From the NCBI GenBank assembly GCA_964036045.1, contig OZ038384.1, positions 55,153,355 through 55,217,354 on the forward strand: 64,000 nucleotides of DNA. Direction: 5' to 3'. Source of the DNA: Eutreptiella sp. 'Long Island Sound 2002' (taxonomy: Eukaryota; Euglenozoa; Euglenophyceae; Eutreptiales; Eutreptiaceae). Of the stretch, positions 12,069-23,434 are shown one piece after another; the first letter of the stretch is position 1; the number at the start of each line of letters is the position of its first letter. The notes under the pieces are model-generated. The model did no database searches and had not been told where the DNA came from. It saw only the letters and a program-made list of their open reading frames with translations. A program made the position numbers and the translations under genes.

Positions 12069-13385
12069 TCACCAAGTCGTGCACCATCGTTGGAACCCCC
12101 TTTGCTTGGTCACACCCCTACTCTCCACCTCCCAACCTTCCTTGCGGAGGTTATCATCCAGTGTCTGGTTATCCACCACACACTGCAAGCGCGACCTATC
12201 GTTGAGCAAACTGACCCTCCCACTATTCCTAAGCAGCCGTTTCAGTCGCACATGGCTGCCCTCCAATGCAAAGCAACTAAACTTCGCAATGGTCCCCCAC
12301 TGTGCAACATACGCATACGTGTGGTCAACCCACATGTGCGTCCACAAGGTCTTCTCCCATCCTAGGTCAAGGTGCCTTGCCTTCATGGTCAGTTGGCGTT
12401 GCAGCAAGGCACGTTGCTCTGCACCACTCAGAAAGTCGTCCTTCCAGGCCACCTCGGCCATGGCCGCAAACGCCTCCCACCACTCCGTGCACACATCAAC
12501 CCATGGCCTACCCTACACTTGATGGTTCCCGATCACCGGTGCAACCAGCTGCAACAGTGGGCCCCACAGCCGGGCCTTGACAAAGCGCGCAGCAGCCCCC
12601 AATTCAATGCGCACTTGTCCTTTGGCATTTGCCTTGTCCGCCCCCCACTTTCAAGGCCGCACCGTGGGGGCCACTTTCCGTGCCCCGTTTAGAACCCCCT
12701 GCACCATGGTGGCCGCACTCTTCCTAGATACTCCTCCATGGGTCACGAGCACCCGCACAATTCCATTGACCCCCGCAATGGCAACACGCATGACTCCATG
12801 CGCACCGAAGTCACGAACACGGAGGTCCGCCGGGATGTCACGAAACACCCCGGTCAGACGTATATGGCCCTTGATTCCTTCCAGGGCAACCTCTTTTCCC
12901 CCGAACTTGCGCAAAACCTTTTCACGGTTTGCGCCGCAGCAGTGGCAGACGATGGCCCCGGGGCTCTCCTTGGTGAAGCCGTCCCCGCCGGCCAGCATCA
13001 TGTGGGCCTTGCCATCGGCCCGGACGAAAAATAGGGGGCTGTGCGCCACCCCATCCGCATGCGGCACTTGCAGGGCCGTAGCAGCGTGGAGCTGAGTATC
13101 GAAGTCACACTCCGATTGCATGCTGTCGGGGTGGGGTAGTGGGGTTGCAACAGGGTGTTTGTCCCATCCACCCCCCCCCCCCCGCAGATGCCGCCATGGT
13201 GTTTGTCCCGTCATACCCCCCCCCCGGTGATGCCGCAAGGGTGTTTGTCCCATCATACCCCCCCCCGGTAGTGTCTCATCCTTCCCCGTCATCTCCACTC
13301 CCATTGCCCCCTCTGATGCCCCCCTCCCCCCGGTTGATGCCGTAAAATGCGCTGCAGACCCCCCCCCCCCCCACAGCCATGGCAC
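12069..13385 (-). pseudogene. Transposase-like protein of the TIR element (gene a)
   Basis: Minus-strand frame with a low-complexity Gly-rich N-terminus over C-runs, then a conserved-looking region with a Cys-His-Cys-Cys cluster (plus 12935-12955), and a C-terminal part with an ...LEGSHVRLKRLLRNSG-like helix near plus 12210-12260. It ends at TGA (12069-12071). The same frame is broken once by TGA (12651-12653) and once by TAG (about 12525). The TAG would be Gln under the code proposed here; the TGA looks like a real lesion. The E-x2-H-x-R-L-K-R helix resembles in style the last acidic region of DDE transposases, but I cannot assign a family. An N-terminal start is uncertain because the first 70 residues are repeat-like. 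Confidence 0.5.
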
Positions 13386-13494
13386 ACACCCTCTTTTCAG
13401 TCCCTAGTGGTAGGTGGCACATCCCCCCCGCACCCCCTGCCCACAGCCACCGGTTTGTGGCGGCCAACAATTGGAGGGCCCAGCCATCCACCCG

Positions 13495-13640
13495 ACGGAG
13501 AGCTCACTGAGCCGTTTGGCGCGCTCACTGAGCGCTCACTACGCCGTTTTGCGCGCTCACTGAGCGCTCAGTGAGCGCCCCAAATGGCGCAGTGAGCGCT
13601 CAGTGAGCGCGCCAAACGGCTCAGTGAGCTCTGAGCTAGC
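13495..13640. repeat. Internal GAGCGCTCA palindrome block 1
   Basis: Dense array of CACTGAGCGCTCA and its complement, with CGCGCCAAAYGGC spacers, between genes a and b of the TIR element. It can fold into long hairpins and matches the subterminal DNA of the element. Confidence 0.85.
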
Positions 13641-13789
13641 TCTCAGCCACTGCAGACCTACATAAGGGCACTACACAGGCACCACACAAGAGGCCAATAC
13701 GTGGTAAAAAAATGACTGTTTGCTGTTCCAACATACCACACGGACCAAATTTGGCCCTGCTCTTGCAAGTGTTCTTGAACACAGGCCCA

Positions 13790-14110
13790 CAATAGGGCCG
13801 AAACTGGTGGCCCCTGGCTTGCTTGAAAAAAAGTCAGCTCTTTTGAACTATGATTTTCAAATACACATGCAACTGCAACTGGTGGATAGACAGAATGAAT
13901 CACGGCACGTTGACTTGTGAAAAAAAGGCGCACAATAGAGCTGAAAGTGGTGGCCCCTGGCCTGCTTGAAAAAATTTTAGCTGTGTGAAACAATACTTTT
14001 CAAATAGACATGCAACTGCACTTGGTAGACGGCCAAAATGATTCACGGCACGTTGACCTGTGAAAAAAAGGCAGACAGCAGGGCACAAAAGTGGTGGCCC
14101 AGAAAGTGCA
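13790..14110. repeat. ~143-bp tandem repeat, 2-3 copies
   Basis: GTGGTGGCCC words begin near 13806, 13949 and 14092, each followed in the first two copies by GCTTGAAAAA, a CATGCAACTGCA box and CACGGCACGTTGAC. The third copy is truncated. The 3' end of gene b may read through this repeat on the minus strand. Confidence 0.75.
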
Positions 14111-15958
14111 CAACACGGTGAAATCCGTGGCCCTAGGCCCCCTAGAAGAAATTTTAGCACCATGAAGTGCTCAACAATAATATATACCATACATATATAC
14201 GAACGACGTAGCGGGGGGTTGAGCGGCTACCATAACGCCGCAGTTCTAGGGAGAGAACCCGGACTGCCAACCACTGGTTCTGGCTCCAAGCTAGGCTGCT
14301 GAGCAACCGCCACCACCTCCGACCGATACCAGCGGTCGGCGTTCTGCAGGCGGGATGCCACTTCCGTCTCCCTCTTCGGCAGTCTGCCCACGCGCAGGTC
14401 TGGCATCGTGGTTGTTCGAGCCAGCCCCGCAATGGTCTGCAGCTGCTGGCACGACGACTTGGCGTTGGCCATCAGCCGCGTGGCCAAGTGGGCGTACTCC
14501 AACAGTCCCGATGCCAGGAATTGCATGGACTGCGCGCTGTAGGTGGCGGCGGGTGCCGCCGGAACCCCTGACTGGGAGGGGGATGCAGCCCCCGGCCCAG
14601 ATTTAGGGGGCTTGAGGCCCTTGGACCACTGCAGCTCCTCCAAGCGTGCCTCACTGGTAGCCCGTTGGCGCTCACAGTCCCTGAGCTAGGCCTGCAGGTC
14701 GTCCTGCTGCCGCTTGACCGTGTCCAGCTCCTCCTTGAGACGGGAGGCTGCTTCTGCTGCTAGACGGGCAGCATCCCGCTCCTGGCGGAACTGGTCACGG
14801 TCACGGCATGCCTCCCGGTACACGGTCATGGGCACGGTGCCCGGAGATCCAGGCTCCCGAAGGGGGCTCCCGAGAGCCGCCTTTTGTGGTGCGGCTGCAT
14901 TTCCCTTGCCCGCCAGCTTTTCTGGGAGGGGGGTTGCTGTCCTTGGTTGCCCGCTTTTTCCCTTTCCCATCCCCACTGCGGCCACTCCGATCACTCCGGG
15001 CGCCTGCATTGCGGGCGCCATCACTCTTCCCCCCCTTCGTCACCTCCCCATCACTGACCACTTCTGGGTCGATGACGTCCCCCCCCAAAGCGATGGCACG
15101 GAAGGTAGCGACGTGGCCGCGCATGGCGTGCCAAGCCTCCGAGAAAAACCCCTGCCCCTGCACTTCCCATGATGCCACCTGCTTAAAAGCAATGGAGCTA
15201 GCGCAGGCAAGCAACCCCCCCTCCTCCGTCCCCACAGCTAGGTCCAAACACCAGTGTTTGGACCCCAGCCGGTAAGCAAAGCGGGCTACAAAAAATTCCC
15301 CCTCCCCTGTCACAAGCCCACAATCCTCGGTGACGGTCACCCTGCACGGCATGTGCATCAGGGTGGGCGTGCTTGTTTGCGGGGCGGTGCACGCGTGGAG
15401 GGTGACGCTCCAATACCACCTCTCGGTAGAGTGCCGCGGTCCCTCCTTCACGTTAACCGTCCTGTTGAGGAGGTACGCCGGTGCGGGCTGCTTGTTGGCC
15501 GGGGCAATGTAGAGCCCCAAGTAGCCCGCGCGTACATCACTGGCCCGGGCTGCCTGCACCGGCGGGAAAGGGACCGGGGAGCCGATGGCTAGGTCGGCGA
15601 GTGATGGGCCCACCGGCCCCCGACCCTTGTCCACCGCCACTGCCCTCTCGTCCGCAGCTCTCACCATCGCGGGCTCCGCTTCCAATGCCCCCGGCACCGG
15701 CTCCTTTGTCACTGACGCCAGTTGCAGTTGCCGTCGAAGCGGTGGTCGTGAGGAACTGCTGACACCCTCGGTGGGCGGCGCGAACGTTACTGGGCGTTGC
15801 CTCTGTGTTTTGCTGCCGTTTGCATCAACCAAAGGCTCGTGCAGGGGGAATTGAGCCTGCCAATGTAGGGGGGGGGGGGACTCCAAAAGTACCAGTTTGG
15901 ATAAAGATGCAAACGGCAGCAAAGCACTGCAACGGCCTGGTACCGGGTTCCACCTCAC
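13900..15958 (-). pseudogene. Unrecognised protein with coiled-coil region (gene b)
   Basis: Starting at ATG 15958, a 385-codon frame runs uninterrupted to TGA 14801-14803. Its middle part (plus 15180-15520) looks like a folded domain rich in W, H, F and C; the end is Lys/Gly-rich. An overlapping second frame, open from 15024, continues with a strongly charged coiled coil (Arg/Glu/Gln, plus 14690-14820). It passes TAG at 14686-14688 and about 14227 and ends at TGA 13900. A single frameshift between 15040 and 14880 would join the two. I recognise no known domain. It sits between two palindrome blocks of the TIR element, so it is probably cargo or an accessory transposition protein. Confidence 0.5.
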
Positions 15959-16132
15959 TGAGAGCTCCCTGGGCCGTCAGTGAGAGCTAATTTGGCTTAG
16001 TGAGCGCTCACTAAGCCATTTGGCGCGCTCACTGAGCGCCCCAAATGGCGCACTGAGCGCTCACTGAGCGCGCCAAATGGCTCATTGAGCGCTCACTGAG
16101 CGCGCCAAACGGCTCAGTCAGCTCTCAGTTGC
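15953..16132. repeat. Internal GAGCGCTCA palindrome block 2
   Basis: Same palindromic GAGCGCTCACTGAGCGC words and CGCGCCAAATGGC spacers as the block at 13495-13640, between genes b and c. Confidence 0.85.
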
Positions 16133-16506
16133 ACCTTCAGAGTGGCAACTGCAACTGGCGGCAGGATGCTGGAGCCGCCTCAGCACAGCCCCATGTAGGC
16201 CATACACAGAGCCCATACAGGCCCCCATACAGGCCCCATAAAGGCCAGCAGCAGACTGGCACGGCCTGTGTAGGAGGCCCACGCGCTGGCCACCTTGTGC
16301 ACATATTAAGCCCACTCGTGGGGCACCTTGTGCACATGTTAAGCCCGCTCGTGGGGCATTACGCGCATGACACACAAAGAACCCCCTGCCAGCCCAAAGC
16401 TCCACAGGCCCACAGCCCCGAACCCACCTTTCCAAACACCCTGGTGCACCCCACCACCACCGAGTCGCGCCCGCTACGACTATCTCCCCCAACACCCCGG
16501 TGTGAA

Positions 16507-18363
16507 TCACGCAGGGCAGGGGGAGAAGGGAGGAAGACCTTGTCGTTGCAGATGCAGCGCATCAAAAGCGGGACCTGGGCGCCCGCATCGCTCCTTGTAC
16601 AGCGCTTCTCCGGCCCGCGATGCCAGGAGAAGCCAAGCAGCAAAGCTTGCTGTGCAAAGTTGGGGCGGGATGAGGAGGCCCAATGCTGCTGCCGCATGGC
16701 AGCCTCCCCGGGTCCACTGTTACCCAGGTCGAGCCATGACGGCCCGCGTGTCCACAGGACGTCGCCTTCCCCCACGTACAGGTGGCACATGGGGCCGGCG
16801 GCGTCCAGGGCAGGCCTTGCCAGCAGTAGCGGGTGGTATGGGCATCCGGGGCCTGACGGACACGCAAGGGGCCAGCTAGTCGTCCAGCTGCTCAAACCGC
16901 GGCAGACCGACCGCGCCCTGCAGTCCCTCGCCGAAGGCGAAGTGCTGCCCCCAGTGGCTGAGAGCCCTGGGGTTGGGCAACGGCCTGTCTCCCCGTTGCC
17001 GTGAAGCCAGCTCATCCTCTGCCCCTGCCAGAGGGTCAAGGATGAACCGTTCCACGTCCACCCACTTGCGACGCTCGTCAGGGGTGAGGAAGCAGAAGAG
17101 AACAACCTGCTTCCCCATGCCCGGCAGCGCGGCGAGACCCCGATGTCTCAGCGTGGAGGCAAAGAGAACCATGTCCCCACGCTGAAACTCGAAGGTCTCG
17201 ACACGCAGAGCGTCATGGTCTCCCAGGTGGCTTCCCCAGAGCACCTCCAAATGATACTTGTCCGAGAGGACAAGCATCATTGAGAGATGCCCGGGCAGCT
17301 CACCCTTGCTAGGGAGCATGCCTGGCGACTTATCAACGTCAGTATGCCAGGTCTGCTCCCTAGCATCTTCCCCGGCAGCAATTGTCGACCACTGCGTTGG
17401 GAAGAGATCCCTCATCTCGGGCCAGCGAGTACTGCACTGCTGACTAGCCCGTTACAAGGGGTCCCTTCCCAACACAGAGACAAGCTTGCCGGGCCGAGTA
17501 CCCCGGCGCCGTGGCAGCTTGGGATCAGCCAAGCACTCCTCGCGAGAGTGTGCATTGGACAGCAGATCCCAAATTGCATCCGGCTGGGTGCCGCAAGAGT
17601 TGACGAGAATGCGGTACCAGCTCTCGCACTCCTTGGCCTCTACCGGCCCCCTAACCACCCGGAGCCCCAAGTCGCACAAGGACGCATCGGACTCAAGGTC
17701 ATGAGCTGGGAGTTCATGTGAGAACACCGCGGCAGCCAGGGAGATACAGAGGGGAGGGGAGGCGGCACCGCGGAGGAACACGGACTCCTTGGTCCTGTAC
17801 AGGGGTGGGGTGGTGTGATCGGGCACCACATGGCACCACTCGGGAATGATGGGACAAGCCAAAAGGCTTTCCCACCATTCCCCTAACACCACCCCGACCC
17901 CCAAAAGCAGGGCCTCAAGGAGTCCCTTCTTGGGGGCAACATGGCTGACACCAAGATCTGCAGTCCAGCCGTGCTCCAGATCCTTGGTGTCATGAACCCG
18001 TGTCCCGAACTCATGGGGGGTACCGATCAACTTTCCTGAGGACTGCGGACACAAATCTTGGACAGCAGCCACAGGAAAGTGGAAGCGTACGGTACGAAGA
18101 GCTGGATGCACCTGGCGCAACATTTGGTTGCACTGGTGCATCCAGCTTTTTCCAAGAAGGGTCACATCGGACACGGTGATGTGGACCACTTCTGGGGAAG
18201 GGGCAGGGAGCTGCTAGGCGCACAGCTTCAAGGGCTCCAGGTCCGTCGAAGGCACCCCCGGGTACGCTGCCTCTGTGAAAGCGGTAGGTACCCGGGGGCG
18301 ACCAAGGAAAGACGTGAGAGCCTTTGAAGCCGCTGGTTCCGGGCCTGGGGCGACATTAGACAT
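16507..18363 (-). CDS. 2-oxoglutarate/Fe(II) oxygenase-like protein of the TIR element (gene c)
   Basis: From ATG 18361-18363 one minus frame reaches TGA 16507-16509 (618 residues) with no internal TGA but four UAR codons: TAG 18214, TAA 17452, TAG 16876, TAA 16720. The C-terminal half has the double-stranded beta-helix signature of 2OG/Fe(II) oxygenases. His340-x-Asp342 lies in a Q-x-W-H-T-D context, followed by a hydrophobic strand, R-G-D-M-V-L-F, then His407-Arg408 and a basic residue (Lys418) before V-V-L-F-C-F. In the family these are the Fe(II) triad and a 2OG contact; the spacing of 65 residues is normal. The layout is closest to phytanoyl-CoA-dioxygenase-like members. The substrate is unknown. 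After about 16880 another frame (up to about 16520) also looks coding, so a frameshift near the C-terminus is possible. If the standard code applies, this is a pseudogene. Confidence 0.65.
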
Positions 18364-18452
18364 GGTGTGAAAGAGAGGACCTATGGGAGCGAGAAGGAAT
18401 GGATGGGTAGGCGGATAGGGAGGCGGAGGAGAGGCGGAAAGGGGGGAAACCC

Positions 18453-18766
18453 TCTGAGTGAGCCCCCAATTAGCTCTCACTGAGCGCTCAGTGAGAGCTA
18501 AGTGAGCCGGCTCAGTGACGGCTCGGTGACGACTCAGTCGGGCGCTCAGTCAACTGAGCCGCCGCCAAAAAAAGTGCCCCCCCCCCCCCCTTGAACCTTG
18601 ACCAAGTGAGTATCTAAAACTTCTAAAAACATTACATGCACATTACCTAGCATGCAAAAAGCACAACAAACAAGCACAAAGACATCGCAATGCACCACTG
18701 AGCCCCAAATGAGCCCCAATCTCACATTTCCACTTAGCCACCAGTGAGCCGCAGGTACATAAATCA
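18453..18766. repeat. Right terminal inverted repeat
   Basis: Reverse-complement partner of 11597-11945, including the C-run 18577-18590 and a terminal GCAGGTACATAAATC matching the left GACTTATGTACCTGC. Confidence 0.7.
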
Positions 18767-18872
18767 CCTCGAAGAGGGTCGTTAGATCAAGTGCAGGTGC
18801 GTACGCCATATACCCCCCCTTTTCTGGGGTCATTCGCGTACGATACCCCAAGGTGTGGTACCGGATGTCCAA
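18764..18872. repeat. Dispersed ~105-bp module, copy 1
   Basis: Order of words: ATCACCTCG, GTTAGATC, a CATATACCCCCC block, CATTCGCGTA, TACCCCAAGG. The same order recurs at 19657-19775, 29761-29828 with 31287-31325, 32662-32760 and 49268-49370. This copy touches the right end of the TIR element. Confidence 0.75.
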
Positions 18873-19185
18873 CCCCTTATAAAATCATCATTTTAGGAGA
18901 GAAAATGATCCCCCAATGAATTTTTTTGACCCCTTTAGCCCCCCGTACCCGGGTACCCCTTTTTGGGGGGATGGGTTTGGGGGGGGGGGATGTCGGGGGG
19001 GGGGGTCAAAACGTCTTTGCGTATTCTGGGTGCTGTGTGTGGATTTGGACCCAAATTTGGGGCAACTTTTTTGTTGTACATGGACCCCCTAGCCCATGGC
19101 GGGGGTCCCGGGTCCGATCTCCAGGTACCCCCGGTCGCCTCCCCCTATGGGCCCTTGCTAGTGAGGACTCAGCCGTTTTCACACT

Positions 19186-19600
19186 GGATAGGCTGTTTAG
19201 TGACAGTTGCAAGATTTGCAAAATTCGACTTTCCTGCAAACCCTTCTGTCGCCCTTGGCATGGGTTGGGGTGATTATTTGTGACAATACGGGTACTTGAC
19301 CACCCATGGGGACCCACGTAGTGGCTGCAACGCTCATATAGCCCGAGCCATGGCCACCCCAAAAGCCCCAAAATTGCCGTTGTGTAGGCTGTTTAGTGAC
19401 AGCTACAAGATTTCCGAAATTCGCGTTTTTCCGAATACCCTTCTGTCGCCCCTGGGATGGGTTAGGGTGATGTTTTAGTGACGATACGAGTACTTGAGCA
19501 CCCACGGGGACCCATGTAGTGGCACACTTGGCCCATCTAGCCCGAGCCATGAGCCCCCCAAAAGCTTCAAAATTTGCTGTTTTTAGGTGGTTCAACAGCC
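19186..19600. repeat. ~196-bp tandem repeat, two copies and a partial
   Basis: GGCTGTTTAGTGACAG starts near 19190 and 19386, each followed about 65 bp later by a GGGTTRGGGTGAT box, then a CCCACGGGGACCCA-like box and AGCCCGAGCCATG. A diverged third start lies near 19585. The preceding 18876-19185 holds long G-runs and no gene. Confidence 0.8.
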
Positions 19601-19654
19601 TTTGGTATGTTCACAAACTGCTTCAGCGGTTTTCCACCCTCTCCAGGTCAAAAA

Positions 19655-20642
19655 TAAAAAATCACCTCGCAAAGGTTGTTAGATCAAAGCCAGTTAGGCG
19701 CATATAGGGGAAAACGCCACATACTCCCCCATTTTGGGCCTCTTTCGGCCTATTCGTGTACCCTACCCCAAGGGGTTGAAATGTTCGTTGAACCCCTTGT
19801 CAAATCAAAATTTGTCCGATAAACACATCCCCCAATGAGTTTTTGGTCCGGAACCGCCCCCGAACCCCCCCCGCCCCTACTTGAAACCCACTTTTTTGAA
19901 GTTTTGAGGGAGAGGGGGGGGGGTGGGGGGTCAAAAATGTCCAAAAATTACCCCCTTTTTTTGAGTCGAAAATGATGAATCTTTTGGTTTTTTTCGATTT
20001 TGAGCCGAAAAGTGTTTCCGGGAACCGACTCCATGGGGTTTGTATGGGGCGGAGTGGGACGAGCGGTGCAATTTATGCACTTTCCCTGTATTTTGGCTAT
20101 GTTGGCGGTTTTGGCGACCTCGGTGACCCCGTGGTACCCACTCTGAAGGGTGTGAGTGGGGATGTTGTGACAGTATATGCCTACTAGGATACAGAAGGAG
20201 TTTATTTGCAGTCTCTAGCCTTGCTGAGAGCCGGTCACAACCCGTGCCAAAGACGCAAAATGACTGTTTCCACCAATAATGGCCTAGTGACTGGGCCAGT
20301 ACACAACCTGCTAATGCAATTTTTCAGCCCGGGCAGCTCAAAAATTCGAGTTTTCGAAACTTGTTTTTATGATATTCTGACCACACGATGTGACCATCCA
20401 AGGTATGTAGAGCATGTTTTACGCCGTATTTACGTGTTTTTCACCCTATTGGGGTATTTGGTCTCTTGGCGGGGGGGGGGGGGGTCTCCGAAGGGATGGG
20501 AACACAACCTGCTAATGTACTTTTTCACCCTGATTTGCTCGAAAATCGAAGTTTTGGAAACTTGTTTTTTTGATATTGTGATCACCTAAAATGACCATCC
20601 AAGGTATGTGAAGCGTGTTTTAGGCCGTATTTACGTGTTTTT
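19655..20642. repeat. ~1.4-kb higher-order satellite, copy 1 (left of the LINE)
   Basis: Starts with the dispersed module and continues with CTTGAAACCCACTTTTTTGA, GGGTGTGAGTGGGGATGTTG, GAGAGCCGGTCACAACCC and sub-repeats of about 190 bp marked by ACACAACCTGCTAATG and TGACCATCCAAGGTATGT. It is cut at 20642 by the LINE insertion. Confidence 0.9.
20624..20642. repeat. LINE target-site duplication, 5' copy
   Basis: GCCGTATTTACGTGTTTTT, matching 29648-29666 with one mismatch (T/C). The satellite reads naturally from this word into the DNA after 29666, which shows what the uninterrupted target looked like. Confidence 0.9.
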
Positions 20643-20761
20643 CGGGCCTCTTATCGTGAACTTGCACGTGGTGAGGCTGCCAAGCTGAGCCGCAATCTTC
20701 TTGTCTATTCCCTTGACTCTTCTGCGTCTCCCCTTTTTCTCGCCCTCGCGCCCTCCGCGCG

Positions 20762-23434
20762 ATGGGCGACCAAGCGGGGGCGGCCACCCAGTTGGCCGCC
20801 CTCCTACAGCGCCCCGCGGTCCTTACGGCCCTCGGTGCGGCGCTGGCACCTTTTCTCGCGGGTGCACCACCCGCAAACATCGCCGAGGGGGCGGCCTGCG
20901 GCCGCTCTCGTTCCAAGGGGGGGAAGGCGGGCAGTAGACCTGCCCAGCCCCCCCCCCCCCACCGGGGAGGAGGCCATGATCGCCTTGCTCCAGCGCCAGA
21001 TCGTGTCCCTTGAGGGCGTGATCAACACCCTCCGCCGCGTCCTTGCAAAATCACGAGGCGAGCCGGCACCCGCGCGGATCGGGGCAGCCACCGCGGCCCA
21101 GGCCGCACCAATGCCCACAGCGGCAAAGCGCAAGGCCACATCGACGACCCCCGCAACGGCAGCAAACGGCAAGGCGCCAGCCGCCATGTCCAAGGCGGCC
21201 ACAGCCTTCCAGCTGGCGGGGCCAAGCCACAGGCGGCGCTTGAAGGGCGCCCAGGCGCCGCAATGGGGCAGCCCCCCCCCCCCCCCCCCCACCCCAGGTC
21301 CCCATGCGTGTGGACGGGCACCGGCTCGGGCTACCGGAGCCTCGAGCACCGTGACAGATGCCTCTGCCGGTCAGCACCTGCCTGCTCACCCCTTCGCCTA
21401 CCGCAGCCCTACTCGGCGCAGGAGGACATCAGGACGGCCCGGAGCAATATCGCGCTCTGGGGCATCGGTGGGGTTGCGGAGGGATCCGCTCCCCCCCCCC
21501 CCCCCCGCAAGCCGGCCTTGGTCGCCCGAACTACGCCTCGGCATCGCAGTTGCAGCGCGGGGTTCCCGGCTGGGCGCGGTGCGGGTGGTGGTGGCTGCCG
21601 GCCGCACCACTGGGCGCTCGCCCCGGTGCAGCCCACGGCGGCGGCCCTATGGGCCCTGCTCCCCTCGACGACGGCGATGCAGCCGCTCCGTCTCTACCAA
21701 GATGAGTCCCGGGACACGATCCGGGAGTGGGCCATGGCAAATCTCGCCGGGTCGACACCCGGCAGAGTGGAAACAAGCCTCCCAAGAGGGGGCTCTACGA
21801 TGTGTGGCATTCGTGGGCTGCACGGTCCACAAGGCCCACCTCGCGGCTGCGGCCGCTCTCACGGCCCATGGCAACGTCCGGCGGGTAACAGCCCTGGTGC
21901 ACGTCTAGGGTGCCAGCAAGGCCGCCCCCAGGGTGGCGGCCCTGCTGCAGACCCTCCGCCGGTCGAGGGCTAGCTTGGCGGTGCCGGGCGCGGCCTTGCA
22001 GGGCGTGGTGAGCACTGAGCGCCAGTCTTGGGAAACGGCCGACCCCCAGGTCGTGGGACCCGCGCCTCCGGGGCACATCCTGCAGCTCGACTTGGGGCGC
22101 CTCCCCGAAGATGACAACCGGGAGACATCGGAGCTCCCGGACGTGGATCCGGTGCCACGGGATCCCCTACCGTCCACTGTTTGGGTGGTCTGCGTTCTCG
22201 ACCCGGCGGTCCTTGCGCACGCCGGCATACGTGGGCTCCACGTGGGGTCCTTTGGCAAGGACCACGCCTGGCGGCAACTCAAGCCGCTCATGGGGCGGCC
22301 CTGCCCCACCCCCCGCCCATGCAGGCCGTAGCCCGGGGGTCGAAGGTCGAGGTCTCTGCGGACCTCCCTTCGTCGGTGGCCCCGCTGGTGATGCGCTAGC
22401 TGCAAGGCCCGGGGGGTGCACTTCCGGCCCTGGATGGTCACAAGCACGGCCTGCCAGCACCCCGCGTTCATGCTGTGGTTCAAGCAGCCACCGGAGCTCC
22501 GTGGGCCCTCCCCGGAGGTCTGGAAGACCCTCGCCGAGGACGAGGAGCTGCACTCCATGTTCGCGGGGCCAGTGGACGGGGGCGCCCCCGGCAACGTGGG
22601 GGTCCGAGTCTGGGGTATCAAGCCAGCGAACCCCAAGGTGGCGGCGCACGTCGCCAATCTGCTGGGCGCCCCAGTCCCGGCGCAGATCACCTCCGTGCGG
22701 GTCCTACCCTGCAGAGCTTGGCCTAGCGATGGACGAGTATATGCAGCTGCGGCGCTACGCCCAGGAGGCATTTGGGCCGGAGGTGCCCATCCGCGTCCAC
22801 CGCTGCACTTAGTTGGCCCACAGCACCCTCGACCGGCCAGTCTTTGCCCTGGTATCTAGAGGGGGTATCCGAGGACTGGCAAATTGCACGGCTGGCCGCG
22901 CCTGACACCCGCCTCCCGGACCGACGCTGGGAGCGGACCACCGGCAGCTCCCGCCAGGGGCGCTACCAACCTGTGGGCCCCACGGCCCAGATGACACGCC
23001 CGGAAGGGTCCGGGGAGGCACAGCAGAAGCCGTTTCGCCGTCCCTACGCAGGTCGGCACTCCTGGTCCAGGCAGCCACCATGGGCAGTCCAGTGCGGGCA
23101 GGTAGAGGGTTAGGAGGAGGAGGACTAAGAACATTAAAGAATGTCCTCGTTCTCCTCGTTGACGTCGACAACGGCCGTCTCCGCATTGGCCATGGCCAGG
23201 TCCCCCGTGTTGTCCCGCCACGCACAGTGTCGCCCTGCCGGACGCACCCGGTCCTGGTGGCGGTGGTAAAGGCGGTGGTACCAGCCCCGGCGGCCGCGCC
23301 CCGGGGGAGGCCTTAGGGTCCGGACCCCCCAGGTGGCAGGAGGGTGTTTATACGCCCACAACCCACGAGGGCGCCCCGGTACGAGGCGTTGGTCGTGGGT
23401 CCTCTTTGGAGGAGAGGCGCAGCCCGGGCAGTGA
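20762..23434 (+). pseudogene. LINE ORF1
   Basis: Begins at ATG 20762 (GCGATGGGCG), the first ATG after the leader. The protein is Ala/Pro/Gly/Arg-rich, and frame changes fall at C-runs (20949, 21273, 21491). A later part (about 22420-22810) looks folded, with W and F residues. The last part, frame 22772-23434, passes TAG 23111, TAA 23126, TAA 23135 and TAA 23267. The first three lie in an acidic Glu/Asp/Gln stretch and the fourth in a Trp/Arg-rich stretch; the frame ends at TGA 23432-23434. Earlier TAGs at 21906, 22397 and 22810 also lie in otherwise continuous sequence. No CCHC knuckle or RRM is recognised, so the nucleic-acid-binding role usual for ORF1 is assumed from position only. Confidence 0.6.

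Larger units (their letters stand above)
11597..18766. mobile_element. ~7.2-kb TIR-bounded DNA transposon with three minus-strand genes
   Basis: The two ends are long imperfect inverted repeats. Reading inward from 11597 and, as reverse complement, from 18766 gives the same order: TTATGTACCTGC, GGGGCTCA words, a G-run (11785-11795; C-run 18577-18590), a T-run, GGCTCAGTTG, TGAGCCGGCTCACTTAGCTC, then AATTGGGGGCTCACTCA. The interior holds three minus-strand coding blocks separated by palindromic GAGCGCTCA arrays that match the subterminal DNA. No convincing target-site duplication is visible (TTGACC/TTGAAC next to the G/C runs is too weak). The family is not identified. A transposase-like C-terminus in the leftmost gene and an oxygenase in the rightmost are what make it a mobile-element call. 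Confidence 0.7.

Noticed and set aside
16507-18363. TET/JBP assignment for the transposon oxygenase
   Set aside because: HxD...H is shared by all 2OG oxygenases; the R-G-D-M-V-L-F...H-R-G layout is nearer to phytanoyl-CoA-dioxygenase-like proteins, so only the superfamily is claimed.
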